DNA from: Leptospira licerasiae serovar Varillal str. VAR 010
GTDB lineage: Bacteria > Spirochaetota > Leptospiria > Leptospirales > Leptospiraceae
Assembly (NCBI RefSeq): GCF_000244755.1
Contig: NZ_AHOO02000005.1
Coordinates: 868,001 to 932,000, forward strand
DNA: 64,000 nt
Reading direction: 5' to 3'
This document shows positions 8,072 through 17,481 of the stretch, piece after piece (the first letter of the stretch is position 1; every line of letters begins with the position of its first letter). The notes beneath the pieces were generated by a model that was given only the letters and a program-made list of their open reading frames with translations, made no database searches and had not been told where the DNA came from. A program made the translations under genes and the position numbers.

Positions 8072-9424
8072 TTAACCTTTCATTTGTAGAAAACCGCTGA
8101 TTTCGTCCATTACGGCTCCTACTTCCGGTTTGCAGGATCGAATAACGTTAACCAATTTCTGGTCGGTTCCTGGAATTTTTCCCTCATGGAATTTAAGTTT
8201 AAATTCGGTGAATTTTAAGCCATGAGCGGTAGAAATTACGACTACTTGCTCACCTTTTGAAATGGTTCCCTTGCTCATCAGTTTGTATAAAGCGGCAAGT
8301 GCCACCCCTGTATGAGGGTCATTGTACAATCCAAACAGATCGGTTTTGGCAGAAGCTTCCGAAAGTTCCGCTTCACTTGCCTGCTCCACAATCCCATTGA
8401 ATTTTTTTAATGTACGAATTGCCTTTTGGACTGAGACCGGATTTCCGATCTGAATAGCAGAAGCAAGAGTAGGCTTTGCATCCACTGGGCTGAACTCTTC
8501 GAAATTTTTCAGATAAGAAAGATAAAGTGGATTCGCATTTTCCGCTTGGGCCAAAACGATCCTAGGAAGTTTATCGATTAGTCCTAATTCTTTTGCCATC
8601 TCGAAACCTGCTCCGAGAGCCGAAACGTTCCCTAAATTTCCACCAGGGATGATTACCCAATCTGGAACCTTCCATTCTAATTGTTGAACGATCTCAGGCG
8701 CGATCGTTTTTTGGCCTTCTATACGAAGACTGTTCATTGAGTTCGCAAGATAGATGCCTGCTTCTTTAGTAACTTCTTTAACGATTTTCATACAGCCGTC
8801 AAAGTCGGTTTCGAGCGCGATCACTTTTGCACCGTTGGAAACCGGTTGGATCAATTGCGCTTGGGAAACTTTTCCGGCAGGAAGGAAAATGATAGCAGGT
8901 ATTCCTGCCTTAGCTGCGTAAGAAGCTAAGGCAGCAGAAGTATCTCCGGAACTTGCACAGGCGACCGCTCTTATCTTAACTCCCTTATTCAACATATGTT
9001 TTACTTGGGAGAGAAGGACCGTCATGCCCAGATCCTTAAAAGAACCTGTGTGTGAGATCCCACATTGTTTGATCCAAAGACCGCCTAGACCGAAATGTTT
9101 GGTAAGCCTTTCCGAATTGAATAGATGTGAGAGACCTTCGCCCGAGCTTACGATCTCAGAATCTTCCACATGAGGAAGAACCCATTCTCTTTTGTTCCAG
9201 ATCCCCGAGCTGTTCGGAAATTTTACCGAACCCAATCTGGAATCGAATAGGTCCTTCCATTCTTTGCCTGATCTTTCTTTAAGAGCTCCCATATCATGGG
9301 AAACTTGGAGAAGGCTTCCACATTTACGACATTCGTATACGATATCATTCAGATCGTAAGTTGCTCCGCAAGAATCGTTGATACAGCGGAATTCCGCTTT
9401 CAACTTGGTGAAGGTAAGGCTCAT
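8072..9424 (-). CDS. thrC: threonine synthase
   Basis: 450 residues, PLP-dependent; converts O-phosphohomoserine to threonine, the last step of threonine synthesis. An N-terminal zinc-ribbon (CINDSCGATYDLND...CRKCGS), as in many class I threonine synthases, precedes the catalytic fold. The PLP lysine lies in HTGSFKDLGM, the phosphate-binding loop is in the PGGNLGNVSA region, and SSGDTSAALASYAAKAG is a further family signature. It starts 3 nt after the stop of the SPFH-SHOCT gene, so both are on one transcript even though they have no obvious functional link. Confidence 0.93.
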   Translation of the reverse strand: MSLTFTKLKAEFRCINDSCGATYDLNDIVYECRKCGSLLQVSHDMGALKERSGKEWKDLFDSRLGSVKFPNSSGIWNKREWVLPHVEDSEIVSSGEGLSHLFNSERLTKHFGLGGLWIKQCGISHTGSFKDLGMTVLLSQVKHMLNKGVKIRAVACASSGDTSAALASYAAKAGIPAIIFLPAGKVSQAQLIQPVSNGAKVIALETDFDGCMKIVKEVTKEAGIYLANSMNSLRIEGQKTIAPEIVQQLEWKVPDWVIIPGGNLGNVSALGAGFEMAKELGLIDKLPRIVLAQAENANPLYLSYLKNFEEFSPVDAKPTLASAIQIGNPVSVQKAIRTLKKFNGIVEQASEAELSEASAKTDLFGLYNDPHTGVALAALYKLMSKGTISKGEQVVVISTAHGLKFTEFKLKFHEGKIPGTDQKLVNVIRSCKPEVGAVMDEISGFLQMKG

Positions 9425-9427
9425 ACT

Positions 9428-10420
9428 TTAGATAGAATTTAGAATGTCCTTTTTTTTGGCATCAAATTCTTCCTGAGAAATCAGTCCTTGGTCCAACATA
9501 CTCTTGAGTTTTGTGAGTCTTGCTGTCGCATCGTTCTGGTTGGAATTCCCACCGGCATTGTTCTGTCCCATCATACCGGCCATCATATTGCCCATATTCA
9601 TTCCCATTCCAAGTCCCATACCCGCGGACATTCCTTGTCCTGCATTCCCGCCTTCGTTCTTTGCTGCTGCTTCTCCTATATCCAACATTCTTTTTTGCTG
9701 GTACATCCCACCCAAAGCATCGATCTCGAATTTGTCCGCGAGAACCTTTTGGATCTTTTGGAAGTTCGGATCGTTTTGATCGAAGTTGATGGATTGAACA
9801 AAAAAATCCAAAACCTCTATCCCATATTTGGAGAAGTCAGGTTGGATCTTTGTCTTTCCTGCAGAAGAAGCTTCTTCTAAATGTTGATTCAGTCGAGTGA
9901 TAGGCTCTCCCGATTTTAAAACAACTTCCGCAAGAAAATCGCTTAGCCTAGTCACGATCATCGGTCTTAAAAAATTATCCACCTCGTCTTGTGAATAAGC
10001 TCCTCTTGCACCGACTACTCCAACTGCAAACGCTTTTGAATCTACGATCTTAATATTGTAGGAACCGTTTGCTCTGACTCCTAATGTGATCGTGTATTTA
10101 GGATCTTCTACTTGGATGGGCGCAGGAGTTCCCCATTTTAATTGGATGAGAGCCTTGTTGATATAGACTACTTCGGCAGTGAACGGAGTTTGGCCTCCGA
10201 AAGGAAGGTTCACTAATTTTTCCAAAATAGGAACGTTCCCAGTTTTTAAAGTATGAGTTCCAGGTCCGAAAATATCCAGAGCTTTACCCTCTTTAAAGAA
10301 GATAGCTTCCTGGCTTTCATTCACTACCAATTGTCCGAAGGTGCTGATATCGTTACGGGGGAATTTCCATAAGATCTCTCCCGGTTTTCCTTCATATTTT
10401 ATTACGTCTATTAATGCCAT
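9428..10420 (-). CDS. SPFH/band-7 domain protein with C-terminal SHOCT domain
   Basis: 330 residues. The N-terminal part (about 1-240, ALIDVIKYEGKPGEILWKFP...) is the SPFH group often annotated as virion core protein-like or YdjI-like. A Gly/Met/Asn-rich linker follows (about 255-290: GMGLGMGMNMGNMMAGMMGQNN), then a SHOCT module (LTKLKSMLDQGLISQEEFDAKKKDIL). No membrane helix. An AAGGAG Shine-Dalgarno stands just before the ATG. Such proteins form large oligomers and are linked to membrane or envelope stress. Upstream on the same strand is a helical protein that may belong to the same unit. Confidence 0.85.
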   Translation of the reverse strand: MALIDVIKYEGKPGEILWKFPRNDISTFGQLVVNESQEAIFFKEGKALDIFGPGTHTLKTGNVPILEKLVNLPFGGQTPFTAEVVYINKALIQLKWGTPAPIQVEDPKYTITLGVRANGSYNIKIVDSKAFAVGVVGARGAYSQDEVDNFLRPMIVTRLSDFLAEVVLKSGEPITRLNQHLEEASSAGKTKIQPDFSKYGIEVLDFFVQSINFDQNDPNFQKIQKVLADKFEIDALGGMYQQKRMLDIGEAAAKNEGGNAGQGMSAGMGLGMGMNMGNMMAGMMGQNNAGGNSNQNDATARLTKLKSMLDQGLISQEEFDAKKKDILNSI

Positions 10421-10478
10421 AAGAACTCCTTGGAAATATATTATTCACTACTTAACATTCGGCAAATCAAAAATAAGA

Positions 10479-11018
10479 CTATTGTTTTAAGAAGACATCC
10501 TTTCTGCTCTTCAAGGCGGAATCAAACTCGTCCAATTCGGATCTAAAACTACTAACCCAATTCCTTACTACGTCCACTGAAACTTCCGGAGGGAAGTTCG
10601 GGGATTTCACTTTTGTAGATAATTCCTCAGCATGATGGATCAATGAATAATCCCATTCTGCCAAAGATTCTAACTCTGACTCGGTCGCCTTAAACCCGGT
10701 GCCCAATCCGTTTAGACCGTAACTTGCTCCAATAATTTCGTTTTTGAGTCTTTCTACGATGGAAAGTAAGACCTCAGTGGAGCCGATTAGATCCATTCTT
10801 CTTTCTCGGACGAAATTTTCTTCGATCCTACGGATAGGCTCTTTGAGAGAATCCAATTTTTTAGCTAATTCGTTTCGAGCGATCCTGTCCGCTTCGTAAT
10901 ATTGATGGTTCTTTAAGACTTCCCCATAAAAAGGGAATGCGGAAAGAAAGGATAAGATCTTTCCCTTCTCCGCTTTGAATCTGGAAACATATTGTGAGAT
11001 CGGGCTGTTCGAAGTCAT
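10479..11018 (-). CDS. uncharacterised helical protein
   Basis: About 179 residues from the ATG at 11018 (MTSNSPISQYVSRFKAEKGK). The frame is also open from a TTG at 11054, which would add a hydrophobic-basic leader LGKKFRIILLY; neither start has a clear Shine-Dalgarno. Largely alpha-helical and charged, no membrane span, no cysteines. It lies 58 nt upstream of the SPFH-SHOCT gene on the same strand, and proteins encoded beside band-7/SHOCT factors are often partner proteins, but I recognise no named domain. Confidence 0.6.
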   Translation of the reverse strand: MTSNSPISQYVSRFKAEKGKILSFLSAFPFYGEVLKNHQYYEADRIARNELAKKLDSLKEPIRRIEENFVRERRMDLIGSTEVLLSIVERLKNEIIGASYGLNGLGTGFKATESELESLAEWDYSLIHHAEELSTKVKSPNFPPEVSVDVVRNWVSSFRSELDEFDSALKSRKDVFLKQ

Positions 11019-11077
11019 GTAAAGAAGAATGATCCGGAATTTCTTCCCAAGCAAGACAAATACTTATCTTTTCGTAT

Positions 11078-11147
11078 CAGATCCGTGAAATCGTAGCTTG
11101 GGCCTAAGTATCCCACGGATTTATTTCTTGCTAGCAGATCCGTGAAA
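11078..11147. repeat. direct repeat CAGATCCGTGAAA x2 flanking an inverted copy
   Basis: CAGATCCGTGAAA occurs at 11078-11090 and 11135-11147; between them CACGGAT (11114-11120) is complementary to the ATCCGTG core of both. Either copy can pair with the middle segment, giving two mutually exclusive stems in the 130-nt gap before the acyltransferase gene. The second copy is followed by AGTTTTT. Confidence 0.55.
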
Positions 11148-11185
11148 AGTTTTTAATTCAATTCAGGAAATAGAATCTCTTCATT

Positions 11186-12376
11186 ATGAAATCCTATATA
11201 CTGTCTATCTTTGCTTCCAAAAAGGGAGAAATAGAATCATTAAACGGAATCAGGGCGATCGCAATTTTGATGGTAATGACCAACCATCTATGGGTTTCCA
11301 AACAGCCGATCATGGGCGAGATGCCTTTTTGGTTATCTTGGTTTGTCGAGAACCAAACCACTATTGTGGACGTATTCTTCGTAATGGGCGGTTTTCTGAA
11401 TTATGGAGGAATACTCCAATCTTATAAAAGGGAAAACAGTTTTCCTTACCGCAAATTTATAATCAATCGTTCTTTGAGAATACTTCCGGCTTATTATGCT
11501 GCGTTAGCTTTTTCTTATTATTATTTTTCTAAACAAGTAGCGGGTCTGAAAAATATACCGAATCCAAATGCTGACTTGGTTTGGTTGATAGATAAAGGAC
11601 AAAAAGCGCTGGATTATGTTTGGGCCGATGGGGTCTTCTTATCCAACTTCTTTCCCCGAGTTTTGGATGTCGGTTGGTATATTTCCTTAGAGCAGCAGAT
11701 CTACTTTATTATGGTGGTTCTCGGCCCATTCTTCTTATTCTCTAAAACAAAGAAAGTCAGAGTAATTATATTATCGATCATATATATTATCCCTTTCTTA
11801 TCTAGATGTTATCTATATTCCAAAGGTCAAATGAATGCAGAAGCGCTTTTTTGGACGGAGAATCGATTCGATTCCATGATCGCAGGAATGCTTTTGGCGG
11901 AATATGTGGATTATAGACCGGTTGGAGAAAGTTTAGGTAAACTGAAATATTCTCTGCTCGGGATCACTGCGATCGCATTCATATCAATCTCTTATTCGTT
12001 CGATTGGGATCATTTCGTAAGACTTACACTCGCAAATAATTTTTACAATATAGCATTGGCCTTAATCATATACTTGGCGATCCAGAAAGAAGGAATATTC
12101 AAAACTATATTAGGGTTACCGATCTTTCGCCCATTGTCCAGGATCACGTTCACGGTATATTTATGGAATATACCTTTGATGGGAATCGCAACTAGATGGG
12201 CTCTCAAAGGAGAAACGTTAGTTACCTTAAGCGTGTTACCTAAACTTTATCTGATCTGTTTTGGTTTTACGATCATCGCCGCTTGGCCGATCTTCTTATT
12301 GATAGAACAGCCTTTTATTTGGTGGAAAGAAAAACCGAAAGTTTTGGAAAATAAGAACGAGACCAAGACTGCATAG
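11186..12376 (+). CDS. acyltransferase 3 family membrane protein (OafA/YrhL-like)
   Basis: 396 residues with about ten membrane helices. The family signatures are near the N terminus: LNGIRAIAILMVMTNHLW (catalytic His in the NHLW position) and the Arg-containing NRSLRILPAYYA. These enzymes move acyl groups across the inner membrane to modify sugars of LPS, peptidoglycan or other glycans. It stands first in a plus-strand run with lepB, a penicillin-binding protein and a DUF115 protein, all envelope genes. The acceptor is not evident. The leader contains the repeat described at 11078-11147. Confidence 0.88.
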   Translation: MKSYILSIFASKKGEIESLNGIRAIAILMVMTNHLWVSKQPIMGEMPFWLSWFVENQTTIVDVFFVMGGFLNYGGILQSYKRENSFPYRKFIINRSLRILPAYYAALAFSYYYFSKQVAGLKNIPNPNADLVWLIDKGQKALDYVWADGVFLSNFFPRVLDVGWYISLEQQIYFIMVVLGPFFLFSKTKKVRVIILSIIYIIPFLSRCYLYSKGQMNAEALFWTENRFDSMIAGMLLAEYVDYRPVGESLGKLKYSLLGITAIAFISISYSFDWDHFVRLTLANNFYNIALALIIYLAIQKEGIFKTILGLPIFRPLSRITFTVYLWNIPLMGIATRWALKGETLVTLSVLPKLYLICFGFTIIAAWPIFLLIEQPFIWWKEKPKVLENKNETKTA

Positions 12377-12404
12377 TCTCGTGCAATAAATACGAAATCC
12401 TAAT

Positions 12405-13001
12405 ATGAAATTCGATTCGGAAATAACTCGTTCGATCAGGCATTCCGCATTCAGTTGGATCAAACTTTCTTTTCCGATCTTATTTGCAATATTCTTCATA
12501 TTGTATTTTCGGATTTTCGTAATCCAATTCTATTTGATCAGCGGCACAAGTATGATGCCAAGCTATAAAGAGAACGATTGGGTCCTTGTAAAAAAATGGG
12601 GATTCCCGGCTCAAATAGGTCCTTGGGTATTATATATTTTAGAACCGGATATAAATAGATTCGATGTGCTCGTCTTGGATGGGATCGGAGCCGAGCTAAG
12701 TTTAAAAAGAGTAGTGGGACTTCCGGGAGATTTTTTCAGATTTTCGGAAGGAAGGATTTTGATAAACGATTCTTCCTTAGAGGAACCTTTCTTAAATTCA
12801 GGTTACAAGACCCAAGCGCCTTCCGCATCCATTCTACCTGTGATCGGGGTGTCCGGAAATATAGGCATAGGAGATTCGGGCAGGATCCCGCCAGGTTATG
12901 TTTTGGTCTTGGGAGATAACCGAGAATTTTCCACGGATTCGAGAAATTACGGCCTAATTCCTTTCAAAAAGTTAAGAGGGAAGGTAATCACCAGTTTTTA
13001 A
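12405..13001 (+). CDS. lepB: signal peptidase I
   Basis: 198 residues. One N-terminal membrane helix (about 18-42) is followed by the catalytic Ser in SGTSMMPSYKENDW, the catalytic Lys in LSLKRVVGLPGD and the GDNREFSTDSRNYG box that completes the S26 fold. It cleaves signal peptides of exported proteins on the outer face of the inner membrane. It is 28 nt after the acyltransferase stop. It is shorter than E. coli LepB and has a single membrane anchor. Spirochaetes often carry more than one type I signal peptidase, so this may be one of several. Confidence 0.93.
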   Translation: MKFDSEITRSIRHSAFSWIKLSFPILFAIFFILYFRIFVIQFYLISGTSMMPSYKENDWVLVKKWGFPAQIGPWVLYILEPDINRFDVLVLDGIGAELSLKRVVGLPGDFFRFSEGRILINDSSLEEPFLNSGYKTQAPSASILPVIGVSGNIGIGDSGRIPPGYVLVLGDNREFSTDSRNYGLIPFKKLRGKVITSF

Positions 13002-13093
13002 ACCGTTATTCCAACTCGGATTTAACTTGTACTAGAAAAGCTCTTTAATCATTCTGAAAAAGACCGAAATTTATTAAAGCGGTTCACTCATCG

Positions 13094-14908
13094 ATGGATT
13101 ATAACCCTCTCAATCGAAAAAGATTCACTATCTTATTCATCCTATTATGCGTATTCTTCTCGGGGCTTTTGGTCCGAGTCGGCTATTTAGTCTTCTTTAA
13201 CGACAGAGAGATCGCATTCAAGAATGGAGAAAGAATAGGCCGAGGAGCTATCTACGATAGAAGAGGGATCGAACTCGCGTTGTCCATAGATTCTTCCACG
13301 ATCGGGATCTATCCTGGTAACGTTTACGATCCGAATTTTACTGCAGTACAAATTTCTCCTTATTTGGATATTCCCCCCGAAAAGATAGAATCTTTGATCC
13401 GAGAAAAAAGCAGATACTTCCTTTTGAAGAGAGAGATAGACGATACAACTGCAAGTCGTATCATGGAGATGGCCCTTCCTGGAGTGAGAAGAGAAAGGGA
13501 ATTTAAAAGAGTTTATCCACACGGAAGTTTGGCAGCTAGTCTTGTCGGCTTTACGGGAATGGACGACGATAAGGCACTCTCAGGTTTAGAATATTATTAT
13601 AATCAAGAATTGATGACGCCTACCGAGGCGGATCCTACCAGAGGCGCAAATATACATTTGACCCTAGACGGACTTATCCAATTCAAATTAGAGAAAGCTT
13701 TAGGAAAAAGATTCGAAGAAGCCGGTGCCAAAAGAGCTGTAGGACTTTTAATGGAGATCCATACCGGAAGAATATTGGCTATGGCTAGTTTTCCTTCTTT
13801 CGACCCGAATCGTTACTCAGCTTTTGAAGAATATTCTCATACAAATTGGGCGATCAGGCATGTGTATGAGCCGGGATCCACAATGAAAATTTTCCTGGCA
13901 AGTATTCTACTTAACGAAAACTTAATACATCCTAACGAAAAATTCGATTGTCCGGGATACGTGGATTACGGAAAGACAAGGATCAAATGTACACACGTAC
14001 ATGGAAAAGTGAATTTGGAGGAGATCCTACAATATTCCTGCAATGCAGGTATTATAAAAGCAGCCGCAAAGATCCCGAACGATGTACTTTACGAATATAT
14101 GAAACGATTCCGTTTCGGGGATAGAGCCGGAATCTTGCCGAACGAATCTGTGGGATATATGCCGATCTTGAACAAATGGACGCCAACCACTCCGATGTTC
14201 ATGGCGATCGGGCAAGGAATTTCAGTAACTCCTATCCAGTTAGTTGCATCCGCTGCTTCCATCGTAAACGGAGGGAGATTCATCACGCCTAGGGTAGTTT
14301 CTCATCTCACCGATTCTTATGGAACAGTCCTGCAAGAATACCAATCGGAAGAAACTCCGGTTGGAATCAAAGAATATTCCACCGAAAGATTATTGAAGGC
14401 GATGACTAGAGTTGTTCAAGCAGGAACGGGAAAGAACGCATACATACAAGAATATTCTATCGCTGGGAAAACAGGAACGGGACAAAAAGCAGTGTCCGGC
14501 CGAGGCTACCAAGATGGATTATGGTCCGCTTCTTTCTTAGGATTTTTTCCCGCAGATAAACCTAAAGTGGTCGGTTTGATCTTATTCGACGAACCTAGAG
14601 GGGATAGTCATACTGGAGGAGGGCTTGCCGCTCCGGTATTTAGAGAAGTGGTGGAAAATATTATCCCCATCATAGAGCAGGGAGAAAGAACGGTTAACGT
14701 AAATCTTGCTAAGTTGGATAGAAAGCCGCTTACAGGAAAATCGGAGCGTATTCCGGATCTGATGGGAAGAAGTAAGAGAGAAGTGGTGGAATTATTGGCT
14801 CCTTTGGGGGTCCCGTATAAACTTCATGGAAGCGGTTTTTGTTATGAACAAGATCCTTCTCCGGGGTCTTCTTACGAGGGAAAAAGGATAAACGTATTTT
14901 TCCAATGA
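13094..14908 (+). CDS. penicillin-binding protein (transpeptidase, FtsI/PBP2 class) with PASTA domain
   Basis: 604 residues. Short cytoplasmic tail, one membrane helix (about 10-31), a PBP dimerisation domain, then the transpeptidase with SxxK (EPGSTMKIF), SxN (YSCNAG) and KTG (AGKTGTGQK). The C terminus is a single PASTA-like domain starting [17 protein letters not shown]. It crosslinks peptidoglycan in the periplasm. The one-PASTA layout recalls FtsI-type or sporulation-type PBPs, but the gene is not in a division cluster here, so a named role in septation is not certain. The stop overlaps the start of the DUF115 gene by 4 nt (ATGA). Confidence 0.9.
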   Translation: MDYNPLNRKRFTILFILLCVFFSGLLVRVGYLVFFNDREIAFKNGERIGRGAIYDRRGIELALSIDSSTIGIYPGNVYDPNFTAVQISPYLDIPPEKIESLIREKSRYFLLKREIDDTTASRIMEMALPGVRREREFKRVYPHGSLAASLVGFTGMDDDKALSGLEYYYNQELMTPTEADPTRGANIHLTLDGLIQFKLEKALGKRFEEAGAKRAVGLLMEIHTGRILAMASFPSFDPNRYSAFEEYSHTNWAIRHVYEPGSTMKIFLASILLNENLIHPNEKFDCPGYVDYGKTRIKCTHVHGKVNLEEILQYSCNAGIIKAAAKIPNDVLYEYMKRFRFGDRAGILPNESVGYMPILNKWTPTTPMFMAIGQGISVTPIQLVASAASIVNGGRFITPRVVSHLTDSYGTVLQEYQSEETPVGIKEYSTERLLKAMTRVVQAGTGKNAYIQEYSIAGKTGTGQKAVSGRGYQDGLWSASFLGFFPADKPKVVGLILFDEPRGDSHTGGGLAAPVFREVVENIIPIIEQGERTVNVNLAKLDRKPLTGKSERIPDLMGRSKREVVELLAPLGVPYKLHGSGFCYEQDPSPGSSYEGKRINVFFQ

Positions 14909-16770
14909 AAGAATTTAGGTCGGATTTGCTCGAAAAAAATTTGGCCTCGCTTCGCAGTTTCGCGCCGGAAGCCTTTGAAAGGATAGAATCTGCTCGGATC
15001 GATTTCGATATCGTTCCCACAAAAACAGAAGATCCTAGTTTAAAGATCGGTAATGTTCTTCTGCATAGTTCCATGGATCCGCGAAAGGAAGCGGAAAGGC
15101 AACTTGCGGATCTGAAAAAAGGAGACGAAGAAAGAGCGTTTTTATTTTTCGGAGCCGGCCTAGGCTATTCCATCCAATATGCATTAGAATTCGATAAAAT
15201 AATCTGCGTATGGATGGAGCCTTTTCCCGAGATCATTAAGGCGGCATTTTCACTTTTCGATTTTTCTTCTATGATCCTTTCCGGAAAATTAAGGATTTTT
15301 CTTCCTCCATATGAAGAATCCGCATTTTACGAGGGTTTCAAAGGGATCTCCGGATACCCCGTTAGTTTTATACCTCATAGAGGAAGTTTGCAGTGGAAAC
15401 AGGAAGAATACCAAGAACTCCGATTTCGAGCAGAAACGTTCTTTCATAAAAAAGATGTAAACACTGCTACATTGACTAGATTTGAGAAGGTCTGGACCGG
15501 AAATTTTATCCGGAATCTTCCCGAACTTGTGGATATGCAACCTATAAACGAATTGTTCGGTTTATGCAGATCCAAAGTGGATGTAGTCGTTTGTGGGGCC
15601 GGGCCTTCCCTGTATCTTTCTTTGCAGGAACTGAAAGAATATAGGGAAAACTTTATATTGATCGCAGTAGATACAGCGCTTCTCATTCTGCAAAGATCGG
15701 GAATAGATCCGGATCTGGTTTTTAGCGTGGATCCACAGCCGTTGAATTCCAAATATTTAGAAGGATATTCAGGAAAGGCAAAGTTTATATTCGATCCAAC
15801 TACTTCTTATCACTCATTAAGAATGCCTTATATAGGAAAAAATCATTTTCTGACTTCTTCTCCGTTTCCTTGGATTAAACTTTTGGAGAACGCTTCCGAA
15901 AACGGACTTGGAGCAGTTGATTTCGGGGGTTCCGTTTCTACGAATGCTACAAGTCTCGCCGAGAAAATGGAAGCGAGGTCCATTTTACTTTTAGGCCAAG
16001 ACCTTTCTTTTCCGGGTTCCCAAGCTCATTGTAAGGGAGCGATCTTAGAAGAAAGATTGAACTTTTTAGAGTCGAGAACTCAAAGAAGAGAACATCATAA
16101 TTATAAACAAATGACTGCTTTGCCTCCTAAGTGGATCGAGTCCATTGAAGGAAAAAGGCTAAGAACAAATGAAAAACTTTTAATTTTTAAAAAATGGTTC
16201 GAAGAAAGACAAAAAGATCGTCCTTGGGTTAACCTGGGAAAAGACGGAGCTAAGTTAGAGGGTATCCGGAATATTACGTTCCAAGATTGGTTTGATCGAA
16301 ATCCTCCGAATTTTAAAGAGGTATCAGAGGTCAAAGATAAGATCCGGGCCGTCCTTCCCTCTAAGATCAACGGAAAAAAAGTATTAGAAGAATTAACAAA
16401 GATCCGAAGCGAGTTAAAAGAATTCGGCGCTCAAGTGAATCTTGGAGAAATCCTTTCCGAAAAAATATACAGCCTTATCCAAGACGGAGAGAAGGATAAA
16501 GATTCCATTCGAAAGTCATTATATGATATTTCCTTAATAGATGATCGTATTAGTTCTAAAAAAGGACTCACAGAATTTTTAGGCATCAGTCTGCAAAGAG
16601 TGATCTTAGCGATCACAGAAGGATACGATACTGAGCTTACATTGGACGAGAAGAAGAATGAAAGACTTGCAGTCGCGAAAAAGAGCCTTCTTCTTTATTC
16701 CGGCCTGAAAAAAAGCACAGAAATGAACCTACAGCTCCTAAGTAAAACAGTGAGGCGTTTTTCCTCTTAA
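14905..16770 (+). CDS. DUF115 / MptE-like domain protein
   Basis: 621 residues, soluble. The central part (about 210-420) holds the DUF115 pattern: [32 protein letters not shown], the [10 protein letters not shown] segment, [12 protein letters not shown] and [11 protein letters not shown]. This fold is shared with 6-hydroxymethylpterin diphosphokinase MptE and with the motility-associated Maf proteins involved in flagellin glycosylation. The N-terminal 200 residues include the [13 protein letters not shown] nucleotide-binding-like loop. The 4-nt overlap with the PBP gene shows co-translation. A glycosyl or nucleotide-sugar role is inferred from the family. Confidence 0.8.
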   Translation: MKEFRSDLLEKNLASLRSFAPEAFERIESARIDFDIVPTKTEDPSLKIGNVLLHSSMDPRKEAERQLADLKKGDEERAFLFFGAGLGYSIQYALEFDKIICVWMEPFPEIIKAAFSLFDFSSMILSGKLRIFLPPYEESAFYEGFKGISGYPVSFIPHRGSLQWKQEEYQELRFRAETFFHKKDVNTATLTRFEKVWTGNFIRNLPELVDMQPINELFGLCRSKVDVVVCGAGPSLYLSLQELKEYRENFILIAVDTALLILQRSGIDPDLVFSVDPQPLNSKYLEGYSGKAKFIFDPTTSYHSLRMPYIGKNHFLTSSPFPWIKLLENASENGLGAVDFGGSVSTNATSLAEKMEARSILLLGQDLSFPGSQAHCKGAILEERLNFLESRTQRREHHNYKQMTALPPKWIESIEGKRLRTNEKLLIFKKWFEERQKDRPWVNLGKDGAKLEGIRNITFQDWFDRNPPNFKEVSEVKDKIRAVLPSKINGKKVLEELTKIRSELKEFGAQVNLGEILSEKIYSLIQDGEKDKDSIRKSLYDISLIDDRISSKKGLTEFLGISLQRVILAITEGYDTELTLDEKKNERLAVAKKSLLLYSGLKKSTEMNLQLLSKTVRRFSS

Positions 16771-16806
16771 GAAAAGGGGTTTGTTCTCATGTTTAGAAGA
16801 AGCTGG

Positions 16807-16837
16807 TTGTGCATAACCTGTAAATAACCCCGCACAA
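16807..16837. promoter_or_regulatory. distal TTGTGC / GCACAA half-sites
   Basis: TTGTGC at 16807-16812 and GCACAA at 16832-16837 face each other across 19 nt, about 140 nt upstream of the -35 of the first phasin-like gene. They are the same half-sites as in the proximal operator. They could be an auxiliary site, or chance. Confidence 0.3.
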
Positions 16838-16947
16838 ATCCCTTAAACGTCCATATCGCGTTAGAATTTCAGCAGATTTCTGCCATGTGCGTTGGATTAC
16901 TCCAGTAGACTTAAATTCACTCTTTAAAACTTTTTTTCGTTTTTTGG

Positions 16948-16995
16948 TTGACTCCATTTGTGCTACGCACTACAAATGGATTGTGCGCCGCACAA
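16948..16995 (+). promoter_or_regulatory. promoter with two tandem operators for phasin-like gene 1
   Basis: TTGACT (16948-16953), 17 nt, TACAAA (16971-16976). Operator 1 is GTGC-TAC-GCAC (16960-16970), within the spacer. Operator 2 is TTGTGC-GCC-GCACAA (16981-16995), over the expected transcription start. Their centres are 23 bp apart. The same arrangement, base for base in spacing, precedes the phasin-like gene at 22121. The position over the promoter suggests repression. Confidence 0.65.
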
Positions 16996-17016
16996 CGGTG
17001 TGCCAAGGAGCTAAAA

Positions 17017-17397
17017 ATGGAAAAACAAATTCTAGATGTACTGAACGCAGGTCTTGGTTTGGTTAAAAGCGGACAAGAAGGTCTGGATAAAGCGAAAGCA
17101 GAATTTACTAAGAGTTTTCAAGAACTTGCAGCAAAAGGCGCTTCCGACAATTCAGAAGCATCTGTTCGTGTTCGTGAGTTCGTAGACAAATTCTTAAACG
17201 AAGCAAAAGAATTAACTACTGCTGCTACTAAAACCTACGAAGATTCTCGCGCTAAGGCACTTGAAGTTTATAACCAGATTGCAGAAGAAGCTAAGAAATT
17301 AGTTCCTGCTGAACAAATCGAAGCTATCAAGGCAAAATTTAGCGAAGTTACGGAGTCAGTTAAAAAACCTGCTGCTCCAACTAAAAAAACTGCTTAA
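17017..17397 (+). CDS. phasin-like (phasin-related domain) protein 1
   Basis: 126 residues from the ATG at 17017, which has AAGGAG 6 nt upstream; the frame stays open further 5' but runs back through the promoter, so longer starts are rejected. The protein is an almost continuous amphipathic helix ([30 protein letters not shown]...) with an Ala/Lys/Pro-rich tail (KKPAAPTKKTA), as in phasins that coat polyhydroxyalkanoate granules. It is close in sequence to the product at 22121-22492 (shared LNAG(L/I)GL(V/L)[11 protein letters not shown] and [16 protein letters not shown]). No PHA synthase is visible in the window, so the granule role is inferred. Confidence 0.8.
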   Translation: MEKQILDVLNAGLGLVKSGQEGLDKAKAEFTKSFQELAAKGASDNSEASVRVREFVDKFLNEAKELTTAATKTYEDSRAKALEVYNQIAEEAKKLVPAEQIEAIKAKFSEVTESVKKPAAPTKKTA

Positions 17398-17422
17398 TAA
17401 AAGCCTTTTGAACCTCCCAATA

Positions 17423-17454
17423 TCGGCGGGAGATTCTTCCCGCCGAGAATTTTT
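17423..17454 (+). terminator. rho-independent terminator of phasin-like gene 1
   Basis: TCGGCGGGA (17423-17431), loop GATTCT, TCCCGCCGA (17438-17446), then GAATTTTT. A perfect G/C-rich 9-bp stem with U-tract in the gap between convergent genes; it may serve both. Confidence 0.8.
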
Positions 17455-17481
17455 CCTCTTATCTGTTTTCGATCTTGCACT

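Noticed and set aside
9488..9880. Plus-strand frames opposite the SPFH-SHOCT gene
   Set aside because: Their composition (Ser/Pro/His-rich, no fold) is what the antisense of a Gly/Met-rich linker gives. The minus-strand gene is well supported.
16948..17016. Longer start for phasin-like gene 1 (TTG at 16948)
   Set aside because: This TTG is part of the -35 hexamer, so it lies upstream of the transcript start; the ATG at 17017 has AAGGAG at proper spacing.
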